From the NCBI RefSeq assembly GCF_022808675.1, contig NZ_JAKZKV010000006.1, positions 62,001-126,000 on the forward strand: a DNA stretch of 64,000 bases, written 5' to 3'. Below, in pieces: positions 1-8,968 of the stretch (its first letter is position 1; the number at the start of each line of letters is the position of its first letter). The stretch is from Parabacteroides sp. FAFU027. GTDB taxonomy: Bacteria > Bacteroidota > Bacteroidia > Bacteroidales > UBA7332. The notes below the pieces were generated by a model that was not told the DNA's origin, did no database searches, and worked only from the letters and a program-made list of their open reading frames with translations. The translations under genes and the position numbers were made by a program.

Positions 1-1
1 T

Positions 2-97
2 TCAATTTGTTTGGTGTTAGCTTCCCATAACTATTCAGAAGAAGATTATATTCGTGAATATACTGATTATTTAAAATATAAAAATAACAATGGGTGA
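2..97 (+). CDS. dTDP-6-deoxy-hexose 3,4-ketoisomerase, C-terminal fragment (FdtA/WxcM-like)
   Basis: Only the last 31 codons lie in the window; the rest is upstream. The fragment contains CLVLASHNYSEEDYIREY, which closely resembles the C-terminal end of FdtA/WxcM cupin ketoisomerases. Those enzymes convert dTDP-4-keto-6-deoxyglucose to its 3-keto isomer before transamination. The stop codon overlaps the next gene's start by 8 bp, so the two are probably translationally coupled. The DegT-type aminotransferase four genes downstream is the expected next enzyme. The family call rests on a short tail and on context, and the partner rmlA/rmlB genes are not visible here. Confidence 0.6.
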   Translation, partial: SICLVLASHNYSEEDYIREYTDYLKYKNNNG

Positions 98-626
98 GTT
101 TATTAGAAAAAATGGGATCATTCAACGACTTGTAGATGAAAGTGATGCAGAGTTTATACTTTCTCTTCGATTAGATAGTAGATTGTCACGTTATTTGTCT
201 AAAACAGAGAATGATCTTCAAAAACAAATAGATTGGATTCGAGAATATAAAAAAAGAGAATCTGAGAAATTAGAATTTTATTTTATTACAGTTGATGAGG
301 AAGGTAATAGATATGGCGTAAATAGGATTTATAACTTTAAAAATGACTCATTTGAGGTGGGAAGTTGGTTGTTTGCTCCAAGTACTCCAAATGGCGTTTC
401 TATAATTTCTGATTTAAATGTCAGGGAGTTTGGATTTGAGGCGTTTGGCTTTAATTGTTGCCGATTTGAGGTCAGGAAGAATAACTTATCGGTTTTGACT
501 TATCATAAGCGTTTTAATCCTGATTTAGTGGCAGAAGATGATTTGAATTACTATTTTCGTTTGACAAAAGAGCAGTTTCAACTATTTAAAAATAAACTTT
601 TAAGGATATACGGTAATGGAAATTAA
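90..626 (+). CDS. GNAT-family acyltransferase of the sugar-modification cluster
   Basis: This 178-residue protein has the size and layout of a single-domain GNAT acyltransferase: a helical N-terminus (DAEFILSLRLD), a central beta segment around FYFITVDEEGNRYGVNRIYNF and a segment near NCCRFEVRKNNLSVLTYHKRF that resembles the usual late GNAT strand and helix. It overlaps the ketoisomerase fragment by 8 bp and the acyl carrier protein gene by 11 bp, so it belongs to one tightly coupled unit. The adjacent ACP suggests it may move an acyl group between an acyl-ACP or acyl-CoA and an amino sugar. That donor and acceptor are inference. Confidence 0.6.
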   Translation: MGEFIRKNGIIQRLVDESDAEFILSLRLDSRLSRYLSKTENDLQKQIDWIREYKKRESEKLEFYFITVDEEGNRYGVNRIYNFKNDSFEVGSWLFAPSTPNGVSIISDLNVREFGFEAFGFNCCRFEVRKNNLSVLTYHKRFNPDLVAEDDLNYYFRLTKEQFQLFKNKLLRIYGNGN

Positions 627-846
627 AAAATTCACCCAGAAGATTAAAGAGCAATTTATAGATGCTGAGCAGATTGAGATTGAAGAAGATACATTTTTCC
701 GAAATATAGACTCGTATGACTCATTAACAGGAATGGCTATTTTAGTAATGATTCAAGATGATTTTGGGCTAATTATAACTGAAGATAAGTTTAAAGGCTT
801 AAATACACCTATTGATCTTTATAATTACATTCAAGCGAATATATGA
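616..846 (+). CDS. Dedicated acyl carrier protein
   Basis: This 76-residue acidic protein has the ACP signature DSL at residues 35-37 (YDSLTGM), with Ser36 as the expected 4'-phosphopantetheine site, followed by the helix MAILVMIQDDFG. It is not the housekeeping acpP, because it sits inside a polysaccharide locus between a GNAT gene and a KAS III-like gene and overlaps both (11 bp and 4 bp). It presumably carries the acyl chain built or accepted by the downstream condensing enzyme and destined for the sugar. A phosphopantetheinyl transferase must come from elsewhere in the genome. Confidence 0.85.
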   Translation: MEIKKFTQKIKEQFIDAEQIEIEEDTFFRNIDSYDSLTGMAILVMIQDDFGLIITEDKFKGLNTPIDLYNYIQANI

Positions 847-1874
847 GAAAAGCATTATTGCAATTTATTTCCTATTATTTGCCGAATAGGATTCTTGACA
901 ATAATATGATTGCTCAAGAACACCCTGAGTGGTCAATTGAAAAAATTGCAACAAAAACAGGCATTGAGCAGCGTCACATAAGTGATGAGGATGAATTTGC
1001 AAGTGATTTAGCGATTTGTGCTTCTGAAAAACTTTTTGCTGAATATAATATTGATAAACTTTCTGTCGATTTCATCTTACTATGTACCCAAAGTCCTGAT
1101 TATTTTCTTCCGACCACAGCTTGTGTTTTACAAGATAAATTAGGTCTGTCAAAAAAATGTGGTGCACTGGATTTTAACTTAGGTTGTTCGGGGTATATTT
1201 ATGGCTTGGGATTGGCTAAAGGTCTCATCTTGTCTGGTCAGGCAAATAAAGTTTTATTGGTAACAGCTGAAACGTATTCTAAGTACATTCATCCTCAGGA
1301 TAAAAGTAATAAAACTATTTTTGGAGATGGAGCTGCCGCAACATTGATTACATCGGAATTCTTGAAAGATGGACTCAATGCCGAAATATCTGAATTTGAG
1401 TATGGAACAGATGGTAGCGGGGCATTTGATCTTGTTGTTAAGAATGGGGCTTCCAGGCATAAAAAAGATAAAGGGCATGATTGTTATGAAGAAGATAGTT
1501 TTATTCGGAACGATAGTAATCTTTACATGGATGGGAAAGCCATCTTTAATTTTACGGCCTTTACAGTGCCAAAGTTAATTAAGGCTGTATTAGAGAAAAA
1601 TAATTACAATCTTGAGGCAATTGATCTTGCGATTTTTCATCAGGCAAATGAATATATGCTAAATGTAGTGAGAACACGTTGCGGAATAGAAAAGGCGAAA
1701 TTCTATGTGAATTTTAAAGATGCAGGAAACACTGTGTCATCAACAATTCCTATCGCACTAAAACGTGCTATTAATGATCGGACTCTAACAGATAAAAGTA
1801 CAGTTCTATTGGCGGGATTTGGCGTAGGATTATCTATGGGGGCTACAATTTTAAAACTGAGTAAAAATGATTAA
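843..1874 (+). CDS. 3-oxoacyl-ACP synthase III-like condensing enzyme
   Basis: This 343-residue protein is of FabH length. It keeps the full KAS III triad: Cys115 in [10 protein letters not shown], His266 in [10 protein letters not shown] and Asn296 in [11 protein letters not shown]. The C-terminal glycine-rich segment [13 protein letters not shown] is also typical. KAS III enzymes condense an acyl-CoA with malonyl-ACP, or in some relatives transfer an acyl group to another acceptor. Overlap with the ACP gene (ATGA, 4 bp) and with the aminotransferase gene (8 bp) implies a sugar-acylation role rather than bulk fatty acid synthesis. The substrate cannot be read from sequence. Confidence 0.85.
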   Translation: MRKALLQFISYYLPNRILDNNMIAQEHPEWSIEKIATKTGIEQRHISDEDEFASDLAICASEKLFAEYNIDKLSVDFILLCTQSPDYFLPTTACVLQDKLGLSKKCGALDFNLGCSGYIYGLGLAKGLILSGQANKVLLVTAETYSKYIHPQDKSNKTIFGDGAAATLITSEFLKDGLNAEISEFEYGTDGSGAFDLVVKNGASRHKKDKGHDCYEEDSFIRNDSNLYMDGKAIFNFTAFTVPKLIKAVLEKNNYNLEAIDLAIFHQANEYMLNVVRTRCGIEKAKFYVNFKDAGNTVSSTIPIALKRAINDRTLTDKSTVLLAGFGVGLSMGATILKLSKND

Positions 1875-3000
1875 ATTCCTGGATCTTCAAAAGATAAATC
1901 AACAATATGCTGATGAGCTAAAAATAGCCACGGCTAGAGTAATAGATAGTGGTTGGTACCTGTTGGGCAATGAGGTGAAATCCTTTGAAAACCATTTGGC
2001 TGAATATATAGGAGTGAAACACGCTATTGGCGTAGCAAACGGTTTGGACGCATTGCGTCTCATATTAAAAGCTTATATCCATATGGGCATAATGCAAGAG
2101 GGTGATGAAGTGATTGTGCCTGCGAATACCTATATTGCTACTCTATTAGCCATCAGTGATAATCGGTTGAAGCCTGTTTTGGTTGAACCGAATCTTAAAA
2201 CATACAACCTCGATATCTCATTAGTCGAAAAACATATAACTCCACGAACAAAAGCGGTGCTGGTAGTACATCTTTATGGGCAGGTTTGCTGGAATGAAGA
2301 CCTGGAGGAAATTGCACGAAAGTATAACCTGAAAGTGATTGAGGATAATGCTCAGGCGATAGGTGGTTGCTATACAAAATTGAATGGTAACAGCGTTCGA
2401 TCAGGTGCATTAGGAGATGCTGCAGGTTTTAGTTTCTATCCGGGTAAGAATCTCGGTGCACTGGGAGATGCCGGAGCTGTTTCGACAAATGATGACGAGT
2501 TGGCAGCGACAGTTCGTGCACTTGGTAATTATGGCAGCAAGGAAAAATATGTAAACCAGTATCAAGGGCTTAATAGTCGTTTGGATGAAATCCAAGCTGC
2601 AATTCTCGATGTAAAACTACGCTATATAGATGCGGAGAATCAACGTCGACGTGAAATAGCTCAATACTATTGCGAAAATATTGAAAGCGAAAAAATAGTT
2701 CTCCCGTCTTCGCGACTTGTGACTTACGACTTATTACATGAGAAGTCGCACGTTTGGCATCTTTTTGTCATTCGCTCCGAAGAGCGTAATAGTTTACAGA
2801 AATATTTAGCTGATAATGGTATTCAAACTTTGATTCATTATCCTATCCCCCCCCACAAACAAGTTGCCTATAAAGAGTTGAATGATAGTGTTTTTCCGAT
2901 TACTGAGAAAATTCATAACGAGGTGCTTAGTTTACCCATTAGTCCAGTTATGACGGAGTCTGAAATTGAGAATGTTGTCGATCTATTAAGTGAATATTGA
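1867..3000 (+). CDS. PLP-dependent sugar aminotransferase, DegT/DnrJ/EryC1 family (FdtB-like)
   Basis: This 377-residue protein has the family's PLP features: [11 protein letters not shown] near residues 55-65, Asp160 in IEDNAQAIG, and the Schiff-base lysine Lys194 in [14 protein letters not shown]. The C-terminus (IPPHKQVAY) is also typical. These enzymes transfer an amino group from glutamate to a nucleotide-linked keto sugar. With an FdtA-like 3,4-ketoisomerase in the same operon, the likely reaction is 3-amination to a dTDP-3-amino-3,6-dideoxyhexose. The exact sugar (Fuc3N or Qui3N type) is not determined. The start overlaps the KAS III gene by 8 bp. Confidence 0.85.
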   Translation: MIKFLDLQKINQQYADELKIATARVIDSGWYLLGNEVKSFENHLAEYIGVKHAIGVANGLDALRLILKAYIHMGIMQEGDEVIVPANTYIATLLAISDNRLKPVLVEPNLKTYNLDISLVEKHITPRTKAVLVVHLYGQVCWNEDLEEIARKYNLKVIEDNAQAIGGCYTKLNGNSVRSGALGDAAGFSFYPGKNLGALGDAGAVSTNDDELAATVRALGNYGSKEKYVNQYQGLNSRLDEIQAAILDVKLRYIDAENQRRREIAQYYCENIESEKIVLPSSRLVTYDLLHEKSHVWHLFVIRSEERNSLQKYLADNGIQTLIHYPIPPHKQVAYKELNDSVFPITEKIHNEVLSLPISPVMTESEIENVVDLLSEY

Positions 3001-3014
3001 GATATTTGCATTTT

Positions 3015-3638
3015 ATGATAATAAATGCAGTTCGAAAGGTTTATAATATGTTGAGATATCTGCTTGGGATAAAGAATCAGACTCAATCAAGGTATTGCAA
3101 TTACTTACTACCCAATCTGCGCTCTTTTGCGCATAAAAGAGTTTTGCATAGTGGCGGGTTTCCCGTGTGCCAACAGCTGACATTGATAACAGGTGGAGGA
3201 AAAGTGTTAATAGGTTCAGGTTGTCGTTTCGGATTTAAACTTGGCGGATTTCATCATAGTGGTTCAATTGAAATGCAGGCTCGTACTTCAAATTCCCATA
3301 TTGTAATAGGCAATAATATTGCCACAAACAATAATATATTTATTTGCGCTTCTGATTATATTGAGATTGGAGATGATTCGCTAATAGGCCAGAATGTAAC
3401 TATTATGGATTTCGAAGCCCATGGTATTGCTCCGGATCAAAGACGTTTAGTTGGAGAAATAGGCCAAGTGATTATCGGTAAGAACGTATGGATCGGAAAC
3501 AATGTGACTATATTGAAAAACAGCATGATAGGAGACAATTCAATAGTAGCTACAGGAGCGGTAGTGTCTGGTGTATTTCCAGCAAATGTTATTATTGGTG
3601 GGGTTCCAGCTAAGATAATAAAACACATTGAAGAATGA
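3015..3638 (+). CDS. Left-handed beta-helix acyltransferase (maltose/galactoside acetyltransferase-like)
   Basis: The protein is about 207 residues from ATG 3015; a TTG at 2997 that overlaps the previous stop codon would add 6. The C-terminal half is a hexapeptide-repeat beta-helix (IVIGNNIATNNNIFI, VIIGKNVWIGNNVTIL, GDNSIVATGAVVSG) ending in VIIGGVPAKIIK, as in WcaF/Maa-type O- or N-acetyltransferases. The N-terminal half has no clear catalytic motif and looks helical and basic. It sits between the aminotransferase and the flippase and could acetylate the amino sugar or the assembled repeat unit. It overlaps the flippase gene by 4 bp. Confidence 0.75.
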   Translation: MIINAVRKVYNMLRYLLGIKNQTQSRYCNYLLPNLRSFAHKRVLHSGGFPVCQQLTLITGGGKVLIGSGCRFGFKLGGFHHSGSIEMQARTSNSHIVIGNNIATNNNIFICASDYIEIGDDSLIGQNVTIMDFEAHGIAPDQRRLVGEIGQVIIGKNVWIGNNVTILKNSMIGDNSIVATGAVVSGVFPANVIIGGVPAKIIKHIEE

Positions 3639-5119
3639 GTAGTCAACAATCATCATATAGGCAGATAATGAAAGCGACATCTCTTTTTGGAGGCGTGCAG
3701 TTGTTTAATATTGTTATTCAAATTGTTCGTTCCAAATTTGTTGCTGTATTGTTAGGCCCTGCCGGAATGGGTGTTATTGGTTTATTACAATCAACTATAG
3801 GTATAATATCTAATTTGACGAATTTTGGGCTTGGAACAAGTGCTGTGAGAGATGTGGCTTCTGCCAATTCGACTAACGATCAGCATAGGTTAAGTACCGT
3901 TGTTGCAGTTTTTAGACGATTGGTATGGTTTACCGGTTTGTTAGGATCAATTGTAACTTTGTTATTGTCACCATGGTTAAGTCGAATTACGTTTAATAAC
4001 GATAATTACACATGGGGATTTGTATTTATGTCAGTTACACTCTTGTTTAATCAACTGAGCGTTGGTCAGAATGTTGTGTTGCAAGGGATGCGAAAGCTGC
4101 ATTTTATGGCAAAATCCAATATAATTGGAAGTGCATTAGGGCTTATTCTTACTTTACCATTATATTATGTTTGGGGGATAAAAGGTATAGTTCCTGCTTT
4201 GATAACAACCTCTATGATTTCGCTTTTTTTGTCAAGCTATTTTTCAAGAAAAATAAGCATTGAAAAAGTCGATGTTTCTCGCAAGCAAACTCTTGATGAG
4301 AGCAAATTAATGATAAAGATGGGGGTCATGGTTAGTATGAGTGGGTTATTAGTCATGGCAGAAGGTTATCTGGTTCGCATTTTTATTTCGCATACAGGGG
4401 GGATTGCAGATGTTGGTCTTTATAATGCGGGTTTCGCCATTATAAATACTTATGTGGGTATGATCTTTGCAGCAATGGCTACCGATTATTATCCTCGTTT
4501 GTCTTCTGTTGCTCATGATAAAGTACAGTCTACCCTAGTTGTGAACCAGCAAGCAGAGATTGCGATATTGATTTTAGCCCCTATTTTACTTGTTTTTCTG
4601 GTATTTATTCAATGGATCGTTGTATTGTTGTATTCAACCAAGTTTTTAGCTGTAAACAATATGATATATTGGGCCGCTATGGGAATGTTTTTTAAAGCTG
4701 TCACTTGGTCAATGGGCTTTTTGTTTCTAGCAAAAGGTAAAAGTAAAATATTTTTCTGTAGTGAGCTGGCGTCAAATCTGATAACTTTAACTTTTAATAT
4801 TACTGGATATTGGCTTTGGGGGTTAACGGGATTGGGTGTATCTTTTTTTCTTGCTTTCATTCTTGCTTTTATTCAGGTTTATCTAATTAATAGAGTGAAA
4901 TTCGGTTTTTTATTCAATTCTGCATTTACCCGTATTTTTATCTTTCAGTTTTCTTTGGCTATCGGAGCTTTTCTATCTGTGTTCTATCTTCCGCAACCAT
5001 ATCCCTACGTTGTAGGACTGATATTAATTACTCTTTCGGCTATAAGCTCTTACAGAGAATTAGATAAACGGATAGGTCTTGGCGGAATCATGAAAAATAC
5101 GATTCGACGATTGAAATAA
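3635..5119 (+). CDS. Wzx-like polysaccharide flippase
   Basis: This 494-residue polytopic membrane protein has about 12-14 hydrophobic segments. Its N-terminus (ATSLFGGVQLFNIVIQIVRSKF, then LLGPAGMGVIGLLQS) is characteristic of O-antigen/teichoic acid flippases of the MOP superfamily. Such proteins move undecaprenyl-pyrophosphate-linked repeat units across the inner membrane. A Wzx with a Wzy-like polymerase (8965-10278) and a phosphoglycosyltransferase (13970-14623) indicates the Wzx/Wzy-dependent route. The start overlaps the upstream gene by 4 bp. About 110 bp follow before the next gene, the longest gap so far in a locus of overlapping genes. Confidence 0.85.
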   Translation: MSSQQSSYRQIMKATSLFGGVQLFNIVIQIVRSKFVAVLLGPAGMGVIGLLQSTIGIISNLTNFGLGTSAVRDVASANSTNDQHRLSTVVAVFRRLVWFTGLLGSIVTLLLSPWLSRITFNNDNYTWGFVFMSVTLLFNQLSVGQNVVLQGMRKLHFMAKSNIIGSALGLILTLPLYYVWGIKGIVPALITTSMISLFLSSYFSRKISIEKVDVSRKQTLDESKLMIKMGVMVSMSGLLVMAEGYLVRIFISHTGGIADVGLYNAGFAIINTYVGMIFAAMATDYYPRLSSVAHDKVQSTLVVNQQAEIAILILAPILLVFLVFIQWIVVLLYSTKFLAVNNMIYWAAMGMFFKAVTWSMGFLFLAKGKSKIFFCSELASNLITLTFNITGYWLWGLTGLGVSFFLAFILAFIQVYLINRVKFGFLFNSAFTRIFIFQFSLAIGAFLSVFYLPQPYPYVVGLILITLSAISSYRELDKRIGLGGIMKNTIRRLK

Positions 5120-5247
5120 TAATTATTACATACAACTCCAGGTTTTATAGATTTTCAAATTTGACTAAATTCAAATTATGGGGTATGTTTGTAGAATTAG
5201 CGTACAGAAATATATTAATCAAAAAGGATGGCAGAGAGTATGAATAA
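5113..5247 (+). pseudogene. Possible glycosyltransferase relic in the gap after wzx
   Basis: One frame stays open from 5113 to the TAA at 5245-5247 without a good start codon. It begins EIIIITYNSR, very like the opening strand of a GT2 glycosyltransferase (compare ISIIVITYNSS in the next gene), then runs into an unrelated-looking segment ending KKDGREYE. Its stop overlaps an ATG at 5240 in the ATGAATAA arrangement seen at real gene junctions. The simplest reading is the fused remains of a deleted gene. The segment is short and the call is tentative. Confidence 0.3.
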
Positions 5248-6160
5248 TCAACCTTTGATTTCAATTATTGTAATAACTTACAATTCATCTAAATACGTAA
5301 TTGAAACATTAGAGAGTGCCAAATCTCAAACTTATCAAAATATAGAATTGATAGTTTCAGATGATTGTTCCAGTGATAATACAGTGGAATTATGTCGTGA
5401 TTGGATCAAAGAAAATAATTACCGATTTGTTAGGACGAAAGTAGTAACTGTCGTGGAAAATTCGGGGATTTCGCCTAACTGCAATAGAGGGCTTAGTGCC
5501 GCTGAGGGTGAGTGGGTAAAGTTAATTGCAGGAGATGATGTTTTGTTGGATAACTGTATCACGGATTTTGTTAGTTATTGTCAAGCAGATAGAGAATGCA
5601 AAATATTAGTGGGCCGATTGTTCTATTGGAAAGGAGATACTGTTACAGAGGATAAAATAAACCCTTTTTATAAACTATCACAAGAAAATCAGTATTTGAG
5701 AAATGTAAAAGGCTCGGGGGTTCCTATACAAGCAAGCTTTTTTAATAAGAATTCATTAGTTGGGATTGGTGGATTTGATGAGAAATACAAATATATTGAA
5801 GATCTACCCTTGTGGATAAAAGCCTCGGAGTTGGGGTTTTATTTTAATTTCCTCGATAAGTTTGTAGTTAAATATCGATTGCATGATAATAATATCTCTG
5901 GAGTTAGGAGGAATACTTCTTATTATATTAATGAACGATTTTATAAAGAACATCGGAGTATAATAAAAAATGAGGTTATTCCGAGGCTTATACTGCATCG
6001 TGAATATGTAACTGTATTTAATTTTTGGAATTATCTAGTTGTTTGTGATGTTATCTTGTTGTTAGGGAATAAAAACAACTTACTTTCACGTGTTTTGTCG
6101 CTTTTAAATCTAAAGTCTACAGTTTTAAAGTTGAAAAGATGCATGGTTGGCGAGGATTGA
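5240..6160 (+). CDS. Family 2 glycosyltransferase
   Basis: This protein is about 306 residues from ATG 5240; ATG 5228 would add four residues. The GT-A nucleotide-binding start ISIIVITYNSSKYVIETLES is near the N-terminus, followed by VSDDCSSDNT and AGDDVLLDN, which are the acidic sugar-nucleotide and metal-binding motifs of GT2. A segment IGGFDEKYKYIEDLPLW resembles the acceptor-side acidic motif. It should add one sugar of the repeat unit on the cytoplasmic face of the inner membrane. I prefer the 5240 start because it overlaps the stop of the upstream open frame in the ATGAATAA arrangement common in this locus. Donor and linkage are unknown. Confidence 0.85.
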   Translation: MNNQPLISIIVITYNSSKYVIETLESAKSQTYQNIELIVSDDCSSDNTVELCRDWIKENNYRFVRTKVVTVVENSGISPNCNRGLSAAEGEWVKLIAGDDVLLDNCITDFVSYCQADRECKILVGRLFYWKGDTVTEDKINPFYKLSQENQYLRNVKGSGVPIQASFFNKNSLVGIGGFDEKYKYIEDLPLWIKASELGFYFNFLDKFVVKYRLHDNNISGVRRNTSYYINERFYKEHRSIIKNEVIPRLILHREYVTVFNFWNYLVVCDVILLLGNKNNLLSRVLSLLNLKSTVLKLKRCMVGED

Positions 6161-6185
6161 CTGTGGGGGATAAATAAATTATAAG

Positions 6186-7142
6186 ATGATTGATAAAGTA
6201 ATGCTGAAATATCTTCGGGGGATAGTTAAGTTAGTTCGTCCAGAGCAATTCATTACAGGTCGTAACTGGAAACTGTTTTCCAGCAAAGAATATGCAAACG
6301 ATCTAATTTATAGGTGTCTCGTTAAGGAGGAACCTTGTATGATTGCGCGGTTTGGTTCTACTGAAATGACATGTCTGGTGAATTACTTAGGGGTCATTCA
6401 AAATAATAGAAAGTGGAATGACTTTATTAAGGGAGTGTCTATTCAATGGTGGTGGGATCCTCAAATTATAAATCAAATGCAAATTTGGAGTGGCTTTTTC
6501 CCGAGGCGGATTGATAAAGTTGAACAATTTTGCGAATTGATGCTTCAGGATATTCAGCAGGTCGATATTTTAGGGTCATGGTTGAATGAAGAGCGATATT
6601 TTAATAACGAATTGATTAAAGCAAAGAGGATTGTTCTAGAGGATCTAGAACCTTTTTTTGCAACTAATCCATGGACCAAAGCTTTAGAAGGTAAAAAGGT
6701 ACTTGTTGTTCATCCATTTGCTGAAACTATAGAAAAACAATATTGTAAGCGTGAATTGCTTTTTGAGAACAATTTACTTCCCGAATTTGAATTGAAGACT
6801 ATTAAAGCTGTGCAAAGTGTAGCAGGGTCAAAGACTGAATTTGCAGATTGGTTTGAGGCACTGGAGTCAATGAAAGCGGAAATAGATAGGACTGACTATG
6901 ATATTTGTATTATAGGTTGTGGTGCTTATGGTTTTCCTTTAGCTGCACATGTTAAACGATCTGGTAAAAAAGCAATTCATTTAGCAGGGGTAACTCAGTT
7001 GTTATTCGGCATTATAGGTAGTAGATGGGAGCAATTTATTGTTTGGCCCTATATGAATTTGTTTAATGAATATTGGGTCAGGCCAGGTGGAAATGAAAAG
7101 CCAGAAGGTGCAGGTAAAGTTGAAGGTGCTTGTTATTGGTAA
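6186..7142 (+). CDS. Uncharacterised polysaccharide-locus protein, possible GT-D-fold glycosyltransferase
   Basis: This soluble-looking protein has 318 residues. Visible landmarks are MIARFGSTEMTCLVNYLGVI near residue 52, KVLVVHPFAETIEKQY in the middle, and DYDICIIGCGAYGFPLAAHV followed by KKAIHLAGVTQLLFGI in the C-terminal half. This layout, with an early R-F-G-x-x-E motif and a late Rossmann-like segment, resembles the GT-D-fold enzymes (DUF1792 type) and related unassigned proteins of capsule loci. The match is from memory of motifs, so a glycosyltransferase role is inference. It sits between a GT2 gene and an acyltransferase gene with gaps of about 25-30 bp. Confidence 0.5.
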   Translation: MIDKVMLKYLRGIVKLVRPEQFITGRNWKLFSSKEYANDLIYRCLVKEEPCMIARFGSTEMTCLVNYLGVIQNNRKWNDFIKGVSIQWWWDPQIINQMQIWSGFFPRRIDKVEQFCELMLQDIQQVDILGSWLNEERYFNNELIKAKRIVLEDLEPFFATNPWTKALEGKKVLVVHPFAETIEKQYCKRELLFENNLLPEFELKTIKAVQSVAGSKTEFADWFEALESMKAEIDRTDYDICIIGCGAYGFPLAAHVKRSGKKAIHLAGVTQLLFGIIGSRWEQFIVWPYMNLFNEYWVRPGGNEKPEGAGKVEGACYW

Positions 7143-7170
7143 TTAATTTTGGCCTTATTATTATTGAATT

Positions 7171-7854
7171 ATGATGATATTTCGGAAGTGTATTGAGGTT
7201 ATTAATACTAATTTTGTTCGTTTTTTTTCTTTCGGAGAATTTAAAGGATCGCTTTTCTACTTTGTAAAGATAACTGGAGGGAAAAATAATCGAATAAATA
7301 CCTATCGATCACGATTCTCCAAATCTCGAATTTTGTTTTCAGGGAAAAATAACAAATTAAGTATTTATGATTCTGAAATATTAGAAACTTCTATAACTGT
7401 TAAAGGGCAGAATAATGTAATCCAAATTGATAAAGATGTAAAATTGCGTAAGGCTAATATTATAATAAGAGGCTCCAACTGTACTTTGAAAATTGGAGCC
7501 GGTACGACTTTTGGTCAAATTCGAATCGTAAATGTAGGTCGCAATAATTCTGTGATAATTGGGACGAATTGCCTTTTTGCAGATAATATAGAAGTGTGGG
7601 CTAGTGATACACATTCGATCTATGATGCTGATGGGCGGTTTATAAATCCGGAACGTCCTATTTATATTGGTAACGGTGTTTGGATTGGAAGCTATGTGAA
7701 AATCTTAAAGGGAGTGAATATTGGTGATGGCGCAATTGTTGGGATGAATAGTTTGATTGTAAATGATGTAGACTCAAAGAATCTTGTTGCGGGTAATCCT
7801 GTACGTTGTTTGAAAGAAAATGTGACATGGTCTTTAAAATATGAACATGAATAA
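7171..7854 (+). CDS. Left-handed beta-helix acyltransferase
   Basis: This 227-residue protein is beta-helix over most of its length. Imperfect turns carrying a K/G-x-N-N motif (GGKNNRI, SGKNNKL, KGQNNVI, VGRNNSV) lead into canonical hexapeptide turns (PIYIGNGVWIGSYVKIL, NIGDGAIVGMNSLIV) and end at NPVRCLKENVTW. ASDTHSIYDADGR contains the likely catalytic histidine, as in WbbJ/Maa-like O-acetyltransferases. It would acetylate a sugar of the repeat unit. ATG 7174 is an equally possible start. It overlaps the next gene by 14 bp. Confidence 0.75.
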   Translation: MMIFRKCIEVINTNFVRFFSFGEFKGSLFYFVKITGGKNNRINTYRSRFSKSRILFSGKNNKLSIYDSEILETSITVKGQNNVIQIDKDVKLRKANIIIRGSNCTLKIGAGTTFGQIRIVNVGRNNSVIIGTNCLFADNIEVWASDTHSIYDADGRFINPERPIYIGNGVWIGSYVKILKGVNIGDGAIVGMNSLIVNDVDSKNLVAGNPVRCLKENVTWSLKYEHE

Positions 7855-8968
7855 ATTGAAGGTAATCCATATATTTCATGAGTTAAAATTCTCAGGTGCT
7901 GAAATCATGTATGTTGATGCAGCGAAACTCTTCCAGGAGAAAAATGTAGAATTAACTGCGTTAGCAACTGGCCCCAATTTGGGAGAATATGCACCCTATT
8001 TTAAAGATGCTGGCTATTCTGTTTTGCATATTGCTGCACCATGTTTAAAGCATTATATTGCTCGAATTGGATTTTATATAAAGCTCGTTAGATTGCTAAA
8101 GCAAGGTGGGTATGATGTTGTACACATTCATTCATCTAGGTTGCGATGGGGTGGTGCGCTTTGTGCCTGGATCGCTGGTCTCAGATCTGTTTATACTTTT
8201 CACAATGTATTCCCAACTAAAAAGATCACCTATTTATATCATTTGTTTTTACGTTGGTCTGCGAAATGCATTTTTAAGTGCAAGTTTCAGACAATTAGTG
8301 ATTCTGTGTATGATCATGAAAAAAACTTCTATCACAACAATACGACTAAAATTTATAATTGGTATAACTGCAATCGCTTTTTTCCTGTATTAGTTAACGA
8401 AAAAGATAAAGTTCGTCAAGAATTGGGAATTGCAAAAGATGCTTTAGTACTTGTTTCTGTGGGTGGGTGCAGTCCTGTTAAGCAACATTCTGAGATTATT
8501 AAGGCTATGCCTTTAATTTTGTTACATAATCCTAATTGTATGTATCTTCATCTGGGGCAAGGTGTGTCTGAGTATGAGGAGGTTAATTTGGCGGTTGAAT
8601 TAGGTGTTGATAAGAATATTCAATTTTATGGCAATCAACCTGATGTGAGAAAATTCTTAATTGCCTCTGATATATATATCATGCCTAGTAAATTTGAGGG
8701 GATTCCTATAACAACAATTGAAGCAATGGGGTGTGGAATCCCGTCTATTTTATATGATGTTCCGGGTTTGAGAGATTTTAATAAAAATGGCAACAATAGT
8801 CTGTTGATTACGGAAGATTATAAAGTACTCGCAGAGAAAGTTGTTTTTTTAGACTCTTCACCTCAAGTTTCAATAGATATTGCGACTAGTGCAAAGTCTT
8901 TCGTTGATAAAAATTTTAATATGAAAACTAATGCATTGAAGGTATTAGAACTTTATACGAGTAAATGA
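7841..8968 (+). CDS. Family 4 (GT-B) glycosyltransferase
   Basis: This 375-residue protein has GT-B architecture. The N-terminal domain begins KVIHIFHELKFSGAEIMYVD, a typical GT4 opening. The C-terminal domain carries SVGGCSPVKQHSEIIKAM and the donor-binding motif PSKFEGIPITTIEAMGCGIP, where the two glutamates of the E-x7-E motif are seen. It probably forms a retaining linkage in the repeat unit from a nucleotide sugar at the inner membrane. It overlaps the upstream acyltransferase gene by 14 bp and the polymerase gene by 4 bp. Confidence 0.85.
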   Translation: MNMNKLKVIHIFHELKFSGAEIMYVDAAKLFQEKNVELTALATGPNLGEYAPYFKDAGYSVLHIAAPCLKHYIARIGFYIKLVRLLKQGGYDVVHIHSSRLRWGGALCAWIAGLRSVYTFHNVFPTKKITYLYHLFLRWSAKCIFKCKFQTISDSVYDHEKNFYHNNTTKIYNWYNCNRFFPVLVNEKDKVRQELGIAKDALVLVSVGGCSPVKQHSEIIKAMPLILLHNPNCMYLHLGQGVSEYEEVNLAVELGVDKNIQFYGNQPDVRKFLIASDIYIMPSKFEGIPITTIEAMGCGIPSILYDVPGLRDFNKNGNNSLLITEDYKVLAEKVVFLDSSPQVSIDIATSAKSFVDKNFNMKTNALKVLELYTSK

